This document shows positions 22,164 through 33,400 of a DNA stretch of 64,000 nt, in pieces (position 1 is the first letter of the stretch; each line of letters starts with the position of its first letter). Location: contig NC_057804.1 of the NCBI RefSeq assembly GCF_018294505.1, positions 249,296,156-249,360,155 of the forward strand, written 5' to 3'. The position numbers and the translations under genes are program-made. The notes below the pieces were generated by a model. The model worked only from the letters and a program-made list of their open reading frames with translations. It did not search any database and was not told where the DNA came from. The DNA comes from Triticum aestivum. Lineage: Eukaryota; Streptophyta; Magnoliopsida; Poales; Poaceae.

Positions 22164-23669
22164 TGATAACTCACAAGTATAGGGGATCAATTGTAGCCTC
22201 TTTCGATATGTAAGAGTGTCGAACCCAATGAGGAAATAAAGGTAGAACAAATATTCCCTCAAGTTCTATCGATCACCGATACAACTCTACGCATGCTTGA
22301 CGTTCGCTTTACCTAGAACAACTATGAAACTAGAAGGACTTTGTAGGTGTTGTTGGATAGGTTTGCAAGATAATAAAGAGCACCTAAAGAAAAGTAGGGG
22401 ATATTTAGATGAAGACAGAACTAAGTTAGTTTTAATAGGGAGCTTTTTGTCACATGAAAGTTATTTGTCCCTAGGCAATCGATAACTAGAACGGTAATCA
22501 CTATTGCAATTTTATATGAGGGAGAGTCATAAGCTAACATACTTTGTCTTCTTCGATCATATGCACTTATGATTGGAACTCTAGAAAGCACTCACAACTA
22601 CTAAAGATCATTAAGGTAAAACCCAACCATAGCATTAAAGCATCAAGTCCCCTTTATCCCATACGCAACAACCCGCTTACTCGTGTTTATGCTTCTGTCA
22701 CTCAAGCAACCCACTATAAGCGAATCATGAACATATTGCAACATCCTACAACGGGAATCCCTCACGCTTTCGTGACACGGAGGGCACAATAGGACAACAA
22801 CAATAATAAAACATGCAACTCAAACCAATCATGATCGTCAATTAACCCATAGGACAAAACAGATCTACTCAAACATCATAAGATAGCCATACATCATTGG
22901 GACATAATATATAGCGTTGAGCACCATGTTTAAGTAGAGATTACAGTGGGTAAAAGAGAGGTCACACCGCTGCATAGAGGGGGGAAGAGTTGGTGATGAG
23001 GGCGGTGAAGTTGTTGGTGTAGATCGCGGTGATGATGATGGCCCCCGGTGGCACTGCGGCGCCACCGGAAGCGAGGGGGAGAGAGCCCCCCTTATTCTTC
23101 TTCCTTGACCTTCTCCCTAGATGGGAGAATGGTTTCCCCTCTGGTACTTGGCTCCCATGGCGTGGGAGGGGTGAGAGCCCCTCCGATATTGGATCTGTCT
23201 CTCTGTCTCTCTCTGTTTCCGCCCTCTCAGATTCTGGCCTTTCACCGTTTCTTTATATCCGGAGATCCGTCACTCCGATTGGATTGAAACCTTCGCCCAG
23301 ATTTTTCTCCGAAAAATTGCTTTCTTGCGGCAAAAGTAGAGCATCAACCCACCTTACAGGGTGCCCATGAGGGTCAGGGGCGCGCCCCCCTGCCTCGTGG
23401 CCCCCTCGGGCACCATCTCGCGTTGGTTTTTCTTCCCAAAAATCATAAATCTTCCAAAAATGATCTCCTTCCGTTTTTATCCTGTTTGGACTCCGTTTGA
23501 TATTGGGTTTCTGCGAAACATAAAACATGCAACAAACAAGAACTGGCACTGGGCAATGGATCAATATGTTAGTCCCAAAAACAATATAAAAAGTTGCCAA
23601 AAGTATATGAAAGTGGTAGAATATTGGCATGGAACAATCAAAAATTATAGATACGATGGAGACGTATCA
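22164..23669 (-). repeat. 5' LTR, full length (1506 bp)
   Basis: On the plus strand it starts TGATAACTCAC and ends GACGTATCA, so on the element strand it runs TGATACGTC to GTTATCA. A minus-strand TATAAAG lies at 23251-23257, at the position matching the TATAAAA of the other LTR. Confidence 0.88.
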
Positions 23670-24835
23670 TGGTGCTCCTCCCTAAGTCTCTATCTCTACT
23701 CTTATCTCTATCTCTACTACTCTTCTTTGTTTTTTATAACAAATCGAATAGTACAACGCCGTCCACTGCACACCCGGCTGAACACGCCTACTCGCTTCCA
23801 TCATAACCAGATGAGTCTTTTATAGGAGTAGGAGTAGAGAAAAAACCGAGTTGGTGATGATGGTGTGCCTGCCATCTTATAATATAGACTGTCCGATCTA
23901 TATCTGACGGACGGAGAGTAAACTATGACATTTATACAAAAGATACCCGCACCTCTCTCCACATTTACAAATAAGGCCTTGCCTCGTTCATCCTTATATC
24001 CCACAACTTCGTTGCTGAGCAATTAAAAAAGGAAATCTATGGAACAAGCTGGCATCATGGTCGCTGCCGGCGCCGTCCATCCCCATGCCTCCACTAGTCC
24101 GACCACCAGTCACCACCACGCCCCACTCCTCCTCACCTTATCTATCATCTTTCTCGAGATATCATTTTTTTAATGAAATGGTCGAGATACCATTTTCCGA
24201 TAAAATTCTCGAGATATCATTACTTTTTACACATGGGATTACTCCTGCATGGGTCAATCACAATAGGTGTTTTGTAAAAAATGCAACTTGATGTTCCGTG
24301 CAATGCACGGGCATCTTGCAATTTTTTTTGCATATAATTCCAAACACCACGTAGACATGGTCTTTGACCATTTTACAACTATGTTAGTATCATTGTTAGT
24401 GGTCACCCGGTGCAAGTTATAGCCCTGGGTGTTTTAACCTTTTTTTAGTAATGATATCTAGCGATTGTTCGCCAAGAGCTCAATCATGGTCAATCCCACG
24501 TAACCGTCAGATTTTCATCCGACGTGGCCTGTTTTTAAGCTATAGTATTTGACAAAAGCGCCACCCTTACAAACGTACTGTAACTGCGTTGCGGGCATTT
24601 GCAACTGCCATGTCTCCCAGCGAACGTTTGCTGGGGATTGGAGTTAGCACCGATTGAGGATCATAATCGTTCCACGCTCAGGCATTGAAGTTTGTAATTG
24701 TTTTATATTAGAATATACTACTCCTCCAGTGCTAGTAGTAGAGCAAAATCCTACTCCACTACTACTCTACTCAAGCAGGTTAGGGCATAGTAGTAGGTAT
24801 TATAGGGAGTACCAGTACTATGATCACTCAATCAA
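23670..24835. other. Low-copy spacer upstream of the F-box pseudogene
   Basis: No gene is supported. The stretch holds a ctctatctctact-type short repeat at 23680-23725, duplicated ctcgagatatcatt phrases at about 24150-24220, and the palindrome at 24296-24310. Before element A inserted, this DNA was continuous with 38931 and is therefore the original 5' flank of the F-box gene. Confidence 0.6.
24296..24310. repeat. Perfect 15-bp palindrome CCGTGCAATGCACGG
   Basis: With flanks it is ttccgtgcaatgcacgggca, the exact reverse complement of the site at 14882-14901. Confidence 0.5.
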
Positions 24836-24840
24836 GTTAT
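24836..24840. other. Target-site duplication GTTAT (left copy, element A)
   Basis: GTTAT here and at 38926-38930 flank the complete element, proving a single insertion with both ends intact. Confidence 0.95.
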
Positions 24841-27800
24841 TGTCACACCCTAGCTAGTCATGCATTAGAGTGTTGCATCATGTTTACTCATTCATCAGAA
24901 ACTTGAAATGGGGATGACAGAACCCCCAGTCCCCTCTGAAACCAACTAGGGTTTACTAAAATAATTTTCAATGAACCTGAAATGCCCTTCTAAAATGCCC
25001 ATCATTTTTGCCTTGGTTCAGAACCTCTGCCAAAAGTGGTGCACATTTTTCTAGGCCATCCTAGGGTTTTGAATTAAATCATAGCTATTTGAATTTGGGC
25101 ATTTAAAATAATATAAAATATTTAAATGCTCAAATATCTCCAAACTAAAATGTTTCATGTTGGAAATAATCCAACTTTGGACCAGGAGTAGTTTGGTGAT
25201 TTTTGGAGTTGCCTAGGTATTTTATTTAATTCAACAAAGTTGCAGATATATTAAATAAAAACAGAAAACAGAAAATAAATAAAGGGAGAAGCTTACCTGG
25301 GCTCCTCCCTGTGCGGCCCAGCCCAGCCGGCCCAGCACTATGCTGGCCCGTGCCAGCCAGCTGCTTCCCCTCGCCAGAGCAGGCAGGGAGGTGAGCATGG
25401 CGCGCCCGAGCTCGCCACGCACCACCCAGCCTCTCTGCATCGCCCTGGTCGCCGTTGCGCCGCGTGGATCGTCTTCTGGTCGTCGCCCCGACCTCGCCGA
25501 CACCCCATTCACTCTCCCCCGGCTCTCCCTCACCCTCTCTCTCTCACGGCCGAAGCTCACCGTCGCCGCCGTTCGCCTTAGCCACCGTCTCCGACCACCC
25601 CTCGCTCCCCCGACAAGCTCAGAAGCTCCGCCTCGACTCCCTCTTCCTCCCCACCGCTCCACGGGTCCCCGGAAGCCCTGCATCGCCGCCACGTCGCCGT
25701 TCCCCTCTTCGGGCTCCGATCATCGTCGCCGTCAAATTCGTCGTCTCCGACGCGTCCCCGAGCCCGCTTCGACGCCCACTGCAACCGCGGTGAGCCCCCG
25801 GAGCGTTTCCCCCTTCTCCCCTGCTCTCTCCCGACCCCTAGGCCCTAGCCCCACCTCGGCCGAGAGCTTCACGCCACCGGCGATGTCGCCGTCGTGGCCA
25901 CGATCGCCGTAGCGCCCAACCGAGCACGCCATCGTGCTCCACATCTCACTAGGAGCACGTAGCACGCTCCAACACCCCCCCTAACGCCCTGCAACACCGT
26001 TCCCGTGCACGACCGAACCCCGGCCGCCGCAGCCGAGCTTGCCGCCGTCGACTCCGGCCACCCCGACCCCAACGGGCTCCGCCAAGAGCTGCGGGTTGTC
26101 CTCAGCTCCATTCCGGTGGCCTCCGCGGTCCATTTGGTGGCCGAAACGACCAAAACCACTCTCGCCGCCGCGCTGATGGTCGCCGCCGGCCAGAACTCCG
26201 GCGAGCTGACGTGGCCGAGTTAATTAGCCACTAACCCCCCACCTACTGACGCTGACAAGTGGGCCCCAGGGCCTAGTCAAAGCTAACCAGCCCGGGTCAA
26301 CGCGGGATTAGCCCTGTGTCACTGACGTGTGGACCCCACACGTCAGGTTTGACCCGAGCCAGCTCTGTTGACCTGCTGATGCCACTGTGACGTCAGGCTG
26401 ACGCAGTAATTGAATTTCTGGATTTAAATTAAATCAGGAAATTCCAGAATATTATTTAAACTTCAAAAATTCATAACTTTTATTCTGTAACTCCAAATTG
26501 GACAAATTATATATGAAAAATGATCAGAAAAATCCAATCTATCCATCTGTACTATTTTCATGCATGATCAAACAAGTTAAATTGATGTTTTAATCAGAAC
26601 AAGGAAAAGCACTTTAAAAGGCCATATTTGAATTTGAAATTTGAATCTTTGATTCAAATTTGTTCAAACACTTCTGGTTTTAGTTGCATTAGCCCAACAC
26701 ACTCATATTGCCATGTTTCATGCATGCATCATATTGTTGCATATTGTTTGGTAATGTTTGTGTATCGATGTCCTTTGCGACAGGATCTGTTCCCGAGGAG
26801 TACCCTGTTTACCCTAGCGAAGAACCGTATCCGTGCAACGAACCATCAGGCAAGCAACCAACCATTTGATCATATCGATACAATCCCATGTTCTCGCTCC
26901 TGCTCTCTTTTACTGCATAAAGACAACGCGATTCAAACTGCTGTGTGCTACGGTAGTTGAACCCATTTCCTCTGCATGACCTGTCATTGCCACAGTAACT
27001 AGATGAAACCCACTAGCATGTGTAGGAGTTGATTGAGCCATATGTATGTGTTGTTCCTACCTTGCTATGCCTGCTATGCTTAGAGTCGTGTCAGGTCTGG
27101 TTCATCTGGGGATGGGCTAGAGTGAAATGATTATGTCGGTAATGAGAGTGGTGTGGTGAACACGATTTGGTAAAGGTATCGATGAGAGGCCATGTAGGAG
27201 TACATGGTGGGTTGTTTCATTGAAGCCGACCTTAAGCACTGAGATCTGTATGTGTGATTTAAGAATCAGCTACTACCATGCATTGGGCCCGAAACCAATG
27301 GACCCTCTCGACTTCTTATTCACCCTAGTTCTCCGTCCAGGAGTTGCAAGTAGTTTCTGGTGTTTGTAGCCTACTGGAGGCCGTGGACAGCGCTGACCGT
27401 AGGGGTGGGCTGTGATGCGGTAGGTACGTGGCACGGTGTACCGAATACCCGTTAGGTATCTCGGGAACCCTGTTCACATCGTTCGGGGCCGTATGGGAAA
27501 CCTCGGCCGGACTCCTTGCGGATGGAACCTGAATAGGCGATAAACCTGGACTGGAGGCTTAGATGATTAGGTAGGTCGTGGCCGACACCCACGTTGGGCT
27601 TCCGCTTGAAGGTTGCCGAGTACATGTCGTGTAAACGACGGTAAGTGGTGAGAGCGTGTATGAAGAAGTACCCCCTGCAGGGTTAATATGATCTATTCGA
27701 ATAGCCGCGTCCGCGGTAAAGGACTACTTGGTTGCCTATACAGTTCATAGACAAGTAAATGGATACTATTAAAAGCCTCAAGATAAGTGTGAGTGCCGAG

Positions 27801-28874
27801 GATGGCTCTTCCGTAGGAAGACGGAGGTGGATCCTCGGTAGTGTATTGAAGTGGTGAATAGTGGACTCGTGTGCGCAAAACTATTTCAAGTTGGAGTATC
27901 GTAGGATAGTCTAGCCAAGAGTCAAAGCTAGCTTGCTGCAATAACTCCACCAACCCTTCTTGATACTATGCATGTATGTAGGATCTGATGTAAGTCTTGC
28001 TGAGTACTTTTGTACTCATGTTGCTATAATCTACATTTTTATAGAAGACGCTGCAACCCCTTCTGATGGGTTCTATGTAGACGTTGACATCAACGAGTAG
28101 GCTAAGGACCCAGGTGGTGACCCTGAGCTTGTGATGGACCATGTAGTATAGTTAGGCTTCCAAGCCTATTTTATTTTACTAGTTGTCTGTACCCAGACAA
28201 AGTACTTCCGCTGCTGGCCTGTATGATTGTATGACTTGTATGTTGGGTCGTGAGACCCGTACCTTTGTGTGTATGATATGTATGGCTCCCTGAGCCTTAA
28301 ATAAAGTACTTGTGTCATAGAGTCATGTTGTGATGCTTCGTTGTATTTGCACATATCGAGCATATTGTCTGTATGATTGAAATGCTTGGTATGTGTGGGG
28401 TCTGACTATCTAGTTGTTTATCTTTAGTAGCCTCTCTTACCGGGAAATGTCTCCTAGTGTTACCGCTGAGCCATGGTAGCTTGCTACTGCTCTGGAACAC
28501 TTAGGCTGGCCGGCATGTGTCCTTCTTCGTTCCTGTGTCTGTCCCTTCGGGGAAATGTCACGCTTTGAGTACCGGAGTCCTGCTAGCCCAGTGCTACAGC
28601 CCGGACCCACTTGCTGATGACCGACACGTTCGAAGCTGGGTCATGGATGCCTGTCCCTGTAAGTCTGTGCCACTTTGGGTTTACGACTAGTCATGTCAGC
28701 CCGGGCTCTTTATCATATGGATGCTAGCGACACTATCATATACGTGAGCCAAAAGGCGCAAACGGTCCCGGGAAAAGGTAAGACGACACCCGTGGGAATA
28801 CCGTGCGTGAGGCCGCAAAGTGATATGAGGTGTTACCAGCTAGATCGATGTGACATCGAGTCGGGGTCCTGACA
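24841..28874 (+). repeat. Element A 5' LTR (4034 bp)
   Basis: It runs TGTCACACCC to GTCCTGACA, with TGTCA/TGACA inverted ends. A GC-rich, coding-like block (about 25300-26225) lies in otherwise AT-rich sequence. The large open frames in that block on both strands are a composition effect. A candidate polyadenylation signal, AATAAA, lies at about 28301. Confidence 0.97.
26784..28100 (+). other. Gene-like exon pair inside the element A LTR
   Basis: Candidate exon 26784-26849 follows an AG acceptor, reads SVPEEYPVYPSEEPYPCNEP plus S, and ends at CAG followed by GCAAGC, a GC-type donor. Candidate exon 28045-28100 follows TTTTTATAG, and in the matching phase reads EDAATPSDGFYVDVDINE and then a stop. 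Equivalent positions in the LTR of element B keep the GC donor, a strong acceptor and a similar ending (YRVDFDV-stop), though with internal stops. An upstream donor CGCG/GTGAGCC at 25789 is also conserved in B at 41393. Whether any such transcript exists is unknown. Confidence 0.3.
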
Positions 28875-28878
28875 GCAT

Positions 28879-28890
28879 TGGCATCAGAGC
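28879..28890 (+). promoter_or_regulatory. Primer-binding site TGGCATCAGAGC (element A)
   Basis: It differs by one base from TGGTATCAGAGC, the complement of the initiator Met tRNA 3' end, which element B has exactly. It starts five bases after the LTR. 28891-29316 is non-coding leader. Confidence 0.9.
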
Positions 28891-29316
28891 CGGACTGCCT
28901 GTAGGTTCTCCAAGCCAAACTGGTCGATGTTGAGTCTAGAAATTCTTTAGTTATATGTAGGGGAATTGTTTGTGGGTTGGAACGTAAGGCTCTTTTTACT
29001 CCTTATACCTTATGACTTTCTGATCTGAGTCAGTCCATTCTTCCACCGGGGGTTAAGGAATTAGGATCTGTTCTCTCTATCAGGATCACGTGTTACTGAT
29101 CAGTAGTACCTTATGAGTTTGATGGTTATCAGCCTAGTTCAGTTCTACTACCACATTATGTTGATGGAATGGTTCCAGAACTTGATATGATGATGTTGAG
29201 TGTGTACGAAATCCTTTGTCAAATGTCTCAATATCCTTTTTGAGCATTTACAGCTGTTATGCTGCCGAAATTTTGCTAGAAATTCTAATGCCTTTGCATT
29301 ATGATTATGCTTTCAG

Positions 29317-30090
29317 ATGGCCACTCGCGACCTCAATCAAGTGGTTCGCCTGACTCGATGCCTAGATGTACCCGGCCATACTGCTAAGTTGGTCAGGGTA
29401 ATGATTGAGGCTGGATATCGCTGGTATCCTGAGTACACGGTCGAAGAGCAATTCCGAGACTTTAACCAAAGCCAGTATCTCTGCACTGTCAGGATATTTC
29501 CATCTTATCCTGGATCCACTGAGCCTCTTCACTGCTCCTATGGACTCGGGGTTACTATTGAGATGGCTGTGCAGGACGCCGCCTACTCTATGATGACCAT
29601 TATGCGAGTCAGATCTGGTCTGTTTCGGGACTCTGATTTCCGGTATATGCCAGGATCACTTCCGGGAGCACAAGGATATCTCCAGGCTATCTATGCTGAC
29701 TCCACTCAGGAGGATTCACGGACTCGCACCACTGCTGAGATGCTCGAGGATAAGGACCGTGAAAATCGGGCCTTAAGGTTAGAGCTCTTCAATACCCGTG
29801 CTGACCACTGGGCCACTTTGACTCGGTTCGCACCGGCGGTGCAAGCTGGATATTCAGATATGCGCGATCTCTATCCTGTGAGATCTGCTCTGCCGGACAT
29901 GATGGTTTGGCATGATGTAGGAGGCATCACCCCACCTCGCGGTCCCCGCAGGCCACCGTTTGTTGGTCCAAGGCCTCATCCTAGCCCCTATGGTCCACAA
30001 GCTCCGCGAGACCGTCTGTTTCCGGATGATCATGTTGAACTTCCAGGCTATGGAGGTGACTTCTACGAGGACTACTACGGATCGGTCTGA
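29317..30090 (+). CDS. Extra ORF upstream of gag, possible dsRNA-binding-like protein (257 aa)
   Basis: An intact 257-codon frame starts MATRDLNQVVRLTRCL and ends in GDFYEDYYGSV. It sits in the leader between the primer-binding site and gag, on the sense strand, 341 bases before the gag start. Residues about 20-100 hold WYPEYTVEEQF, LCTVRIFPSYPGSTEPLHCS, YGLGVTIEMA and VQDAAYSMMTIMR. The order (start strand with P-Y-V, two more strands, then a helix beginning after a G-x-T and carrying A-x-x-A-A) resembles the alpha-beta-beta-beta-alpha fold of a dsRNA-binding domain. The C-terminal third is proline, glycine and histidine rich. Additional ORFs of unknown role are known in some plant LTR retrotransposons. 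The dsRBD assignment is my inference from pattern only. There is no sign of decay. Confidence 0.75.
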   Translation: MATRDLNQVVRLTRCLDVPGHTAKLVRVMIEAGYRWYPEYTVEEQFRDFNQSQYLCTVRIFPSYPGSTEPLHCSYGLGVTIEMAVQDAAYSMMTIMRVRSGLFRDSDFRYMPGSLPGAQGYLQAIYADSTQEDSRTRTTAEMLEDKDRENRALRLELFNTRADHWATLTRFAPAVQAGYSDMRDLYPVRSALPDMMVWHDVGGITPPRGPRRPPFVGPRPHPSPYGPQAPRDRLFPDDHVELPGYGGDFYEDYYGSV

Positions 30091-30431
30091 GTTAGGGGGT
30101 AGCATCACTAGTTCGCACTAGCTGTGTCATCTATCGTCCCGCGTGACTCGTGGGATATGACCTAGTTTGTACTCCTTCCGGAGATGTAGAAAAATAATGT
30201 ATAGGAGCTTGAGATGCCTCCGATGAGATGTAATCCTCTTTTCACCGTATTAGTACTTGCTTGGTCTTGTACTAAACCTGTATGGTGTGTATGACAATGG
30301 AATAAAGAAGCAGTTTCTGTATCTACCATGTCATACGGATGATCATCTTGCATTCCGAGTTATTCCTTACATTATGTACCCTATGTCGGAATTTTACCAT
30401 CCTGACTAAATCATTGTCTTGTTTACCTAGG

Positions 30432-33400
30432 ATGGTCAACACGCACGCTAACCCTGCTTCCCAAGAGCAGGCCGAAGGCAGTGAAGCCAGAAATGAAACT
30501 CTGCCTCATCCTCCTTCACTAGCCGAGGTGATGATGGAAGCCGAGAGAAACAAGCGGGAGACAAACCGTTTGTTGGAGCGTATTGAACAGAATATAGCAC
30601 ACCATCAGAGGGCTAACGTGGTGTCACTCAGTGATTTTATCAAATTGCATCCACCCACGTTCCACCACTCCGTCGAGGCTCTCGACGCTGATGACTGGCT
30701 TCGCAGTATCTCTCACAAGCTGCGTTCCGCGCTGGTAGCGGAGGCTGACAAGGTCACCTTTGTCGCATATCATCTTGAAGGCCCCGCCAGTCTATGGTGG
30801 GAGAATTATGGAGCTATGCGCCCAGCAGGCCATGTCACAACTTGGGCTGAGTTCAGTGAGGCTTTCCGGGAACATCACATTCCGGAGGGTCTCATGGACC
30901 GTAAGCATGAAGAATTTTGCAATTTCACCCAAGGCCGACTTTCTGTGGATGTCTATAGCAGGGAGTTTGGTAATCTTGCACGATATGCAACCAAGGAAGT
31001 TTCTACTGACGCCAAGAAGCAAGCAAGGTTCCGCAAGGGCCTTAGTCCTGAGCTTCGCCGCGACCTCCGTCTGCATGAGTGCACATCTTTTTCGAAACTT
31101 GTCAACAAAGCCATCAGTGCTGAAACTGGTCAGACTGACTACGACGCAACACGCAAGCATGGACGTGACATGGGTTCCTCATCCGGTGCTGGTCCTCAGA
31201 AGCGCCGCGTGTGGGTACCCAACACCGCCCTGCCACCCAGGTTCACACCGAGGCCATCTTTCCAGGCGCCTCGCCCCGTTCAACAGTCTGCACCGGCCAA
31301 GCCCTATGGGGGTCCAACCAATAATGCTCCTCCACGTACCAGTTCCGTGACTTGTTTCAAGTGTGGGGAATCTGGTCACTATATGCGTGAGTGTCCCCAG
31401 ACCAACCCCAATCAATCTGCTAAAGCTGTTGGCCGTGGCAAGCCGACAGGAAAAGTGTTTCATGCTAAACCGGTCACCGCTTCACGTGGCCATGTCAACT
31501 GTATCTCTGCCGAAGAAGCTCAAGAGGATCCCAACGTCGTTCTCGGTACGCTTCTTGTTAATTGCCACCCGGCATCTGTTCTTTTCGATACAGGAGCCTC
31601 TCATTCTTTTATATCTGAAAATTATGCTCGTTTGCATAACGTTGCATTCTGTGACTTGCCATCCTCTATGGTAATTCAAACTCCGGGATCCAAATGGCAA
31701 ACTTCTAGAGTAAGCCATGGAAATGAAATCCAAGTCGACAGACTTGTTTTCCTCGCATCTTTGATAGCCCTTAAATCTTCAGATATTAATATCATTTTGG
31801 GTATGGACTGGATGTCAGCTCATCATGCCAAAATTGATTGCTTCTCTAGGACTGTTCAACTCACCCACCCTTCGGGCAAGATAGTCAATGTTTTGACTCG
31901 AATAGCCAAGCGACAACTATATTCTCTTAACGCCAGCCCTTTGCCAGATCTTGAGGACGTTCCGGTAGTCCGTGACTGCCCAGATGTCTTTCCAGAGGAA
32001 TTGCCAGGTATTCCACCTGACAGGGATGTTGAGTTCGTAATAGACCTCATTCCAGGAACCGTTCCGATTGCTAGAAGACCTTATAAGATGGCACCCCTAG
32101 AACTAGCCGAGCTTAAGAAACAACTCGATGAATCCTTGAAAAAGGGTTTCGTCCGACCTAGTTCATCTCCGTGGGCTTGCCCCGTCCTATTCGTCAAGAA
32201 GAAGGATGGTACGGACCGGATGGTTGTTGATTACCGACCTGTCAATTTGGTCACAATCAAAAACAAATATCCACTTCCCAGGATCAACGATCTGTATGAT
32301 CAGCTCGCTGGATCCTCAGTCTTCTCCAAGATGGATTTGAGGTTGGGCTACCATCAAATCAAAATCAGAAACGAGGACATTCCTAAAACGGCCTTTGTTA
32401 CTCGTTATGGCCAATACGAGTACACCGTCATGTCTTTCGGTTTAACCAACGCTCCAGCCACCTTTTCTCGGTTAATGAACTCAATCTTCATGGAGTATTT
32501 GGATAAATTCGTCGTAGTTTATCTCGATGATATACTCATCTACTCCAAGAACAAGGAAGAACATGCCGAACATCTAAGGCTAGTGTTGAAGAAACTTCGA
32601 GAGCATCGCCTTTATGCCAAATTCTCTAAGTGTGAATTCTGGTTGTCAGAAGTGACCTATCTGGGTCATGTAATATCTGGTAAAGGTATTGCTGTTAACC
32701 CTGAGCGAGTTCAAGCCGTCCTTGATTGGACTCCACCTGAATCGGTTAAGCAAGTTCGGAGTTTTCTGGGCTTAGCGAGCTATTGTCGTCGCTTTGTCGA
32801 GAACTTCTCCAAAGTTGCTAAACCTCTAACCGAACTCCTCAAGAAAGATAAGAAGTTCGAATGGACTCCACAATGTGAGCACAGCTTTCAGGAACTGAAA
32901 AGACGCCTGACTTCTGCTCCCGTGCTGGTACCGCCAGACTTCTCCAAGGACTTTGTTATCTACTGCGACGCCTCGCGACAAGGACTAGGTTGCATTCTTA
33001 TACAAGATCGACACGTAATTGCTTACGCTTCACGGCAATTGCACCCACATGAGGAGAATTATCCTACTCATGATTTAGAACTTGCAGCCGTAGTCTATGC
33101 ACTTAAGACCTGGCGACATTACCTCCTCGGTAATCGTTGCGAAATATTCACTGATCACCAAAGTCTGAAGTACATCTTCACCCAACCGGATCTGAATCTT
33201 AGGCAAAGACGTTGGGTTGAATTGATCACAGACTTCGACTTAGGAATAACCTACACCCCAGGGAAAGCCAACGTCATGGCTGATGCGCTAAGTCGTAAAT
33301 CTTATTGTAACAACCTGATGTTACAACAAAGTCAACCGCTTCTCCATGAGGAATTTCGGAAGCTTAACCTTCACATTGTACCTCAAGGTTTTCTCTCCAC

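Larger units (their letters stand above)
16374..23669 (-). mobile_element. Gypsy LTR retrotransposon lacking pol (Sabrina/WHAM-like)
   Basis: The 5' LTR is at 22164-23669, the primer-binding site at 22135-22152, the internal domain at 17775-22163, the polypurine tract next to 17775, and the truncated 3' LTR at 16374-17774. The internal 4.4 kb encodes no protease, RT, RNase H or integrase that I can find, only family-specific acidic ORFs near the 5' end. The element therefore depended on another for movement. The two LTRs differ at many positions by eye, so insertion is older than for elements A and B. The outer 110 bp of the 3' LTR is missing, so no target duplication can be checked. Confidence 0.88.

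Noticed and set aside
25231..26223. Several overlapping open frames on both strands in a GC-rich block (repeated at 35281-36273, 40924-41830 and 49064-49958)
   Set aside because: They lie in the same part of each LTR, are open on opposite strands at once, encode proline/serine/arginine-rich low-complexity sequence and shift frame between copies. This is a composition effect. Only the small conserved splice-like blocks are kept, as a speculative finding.
28879..28890. tRNA gene candidate at the LTR-proximal tRNA-like sequence
   Set aside because: Only the 12-18 bases complementary to a tRNA 3' end are present. These are primer-binding sites, and no cloverleaf can be drawn around any of the five in the window.
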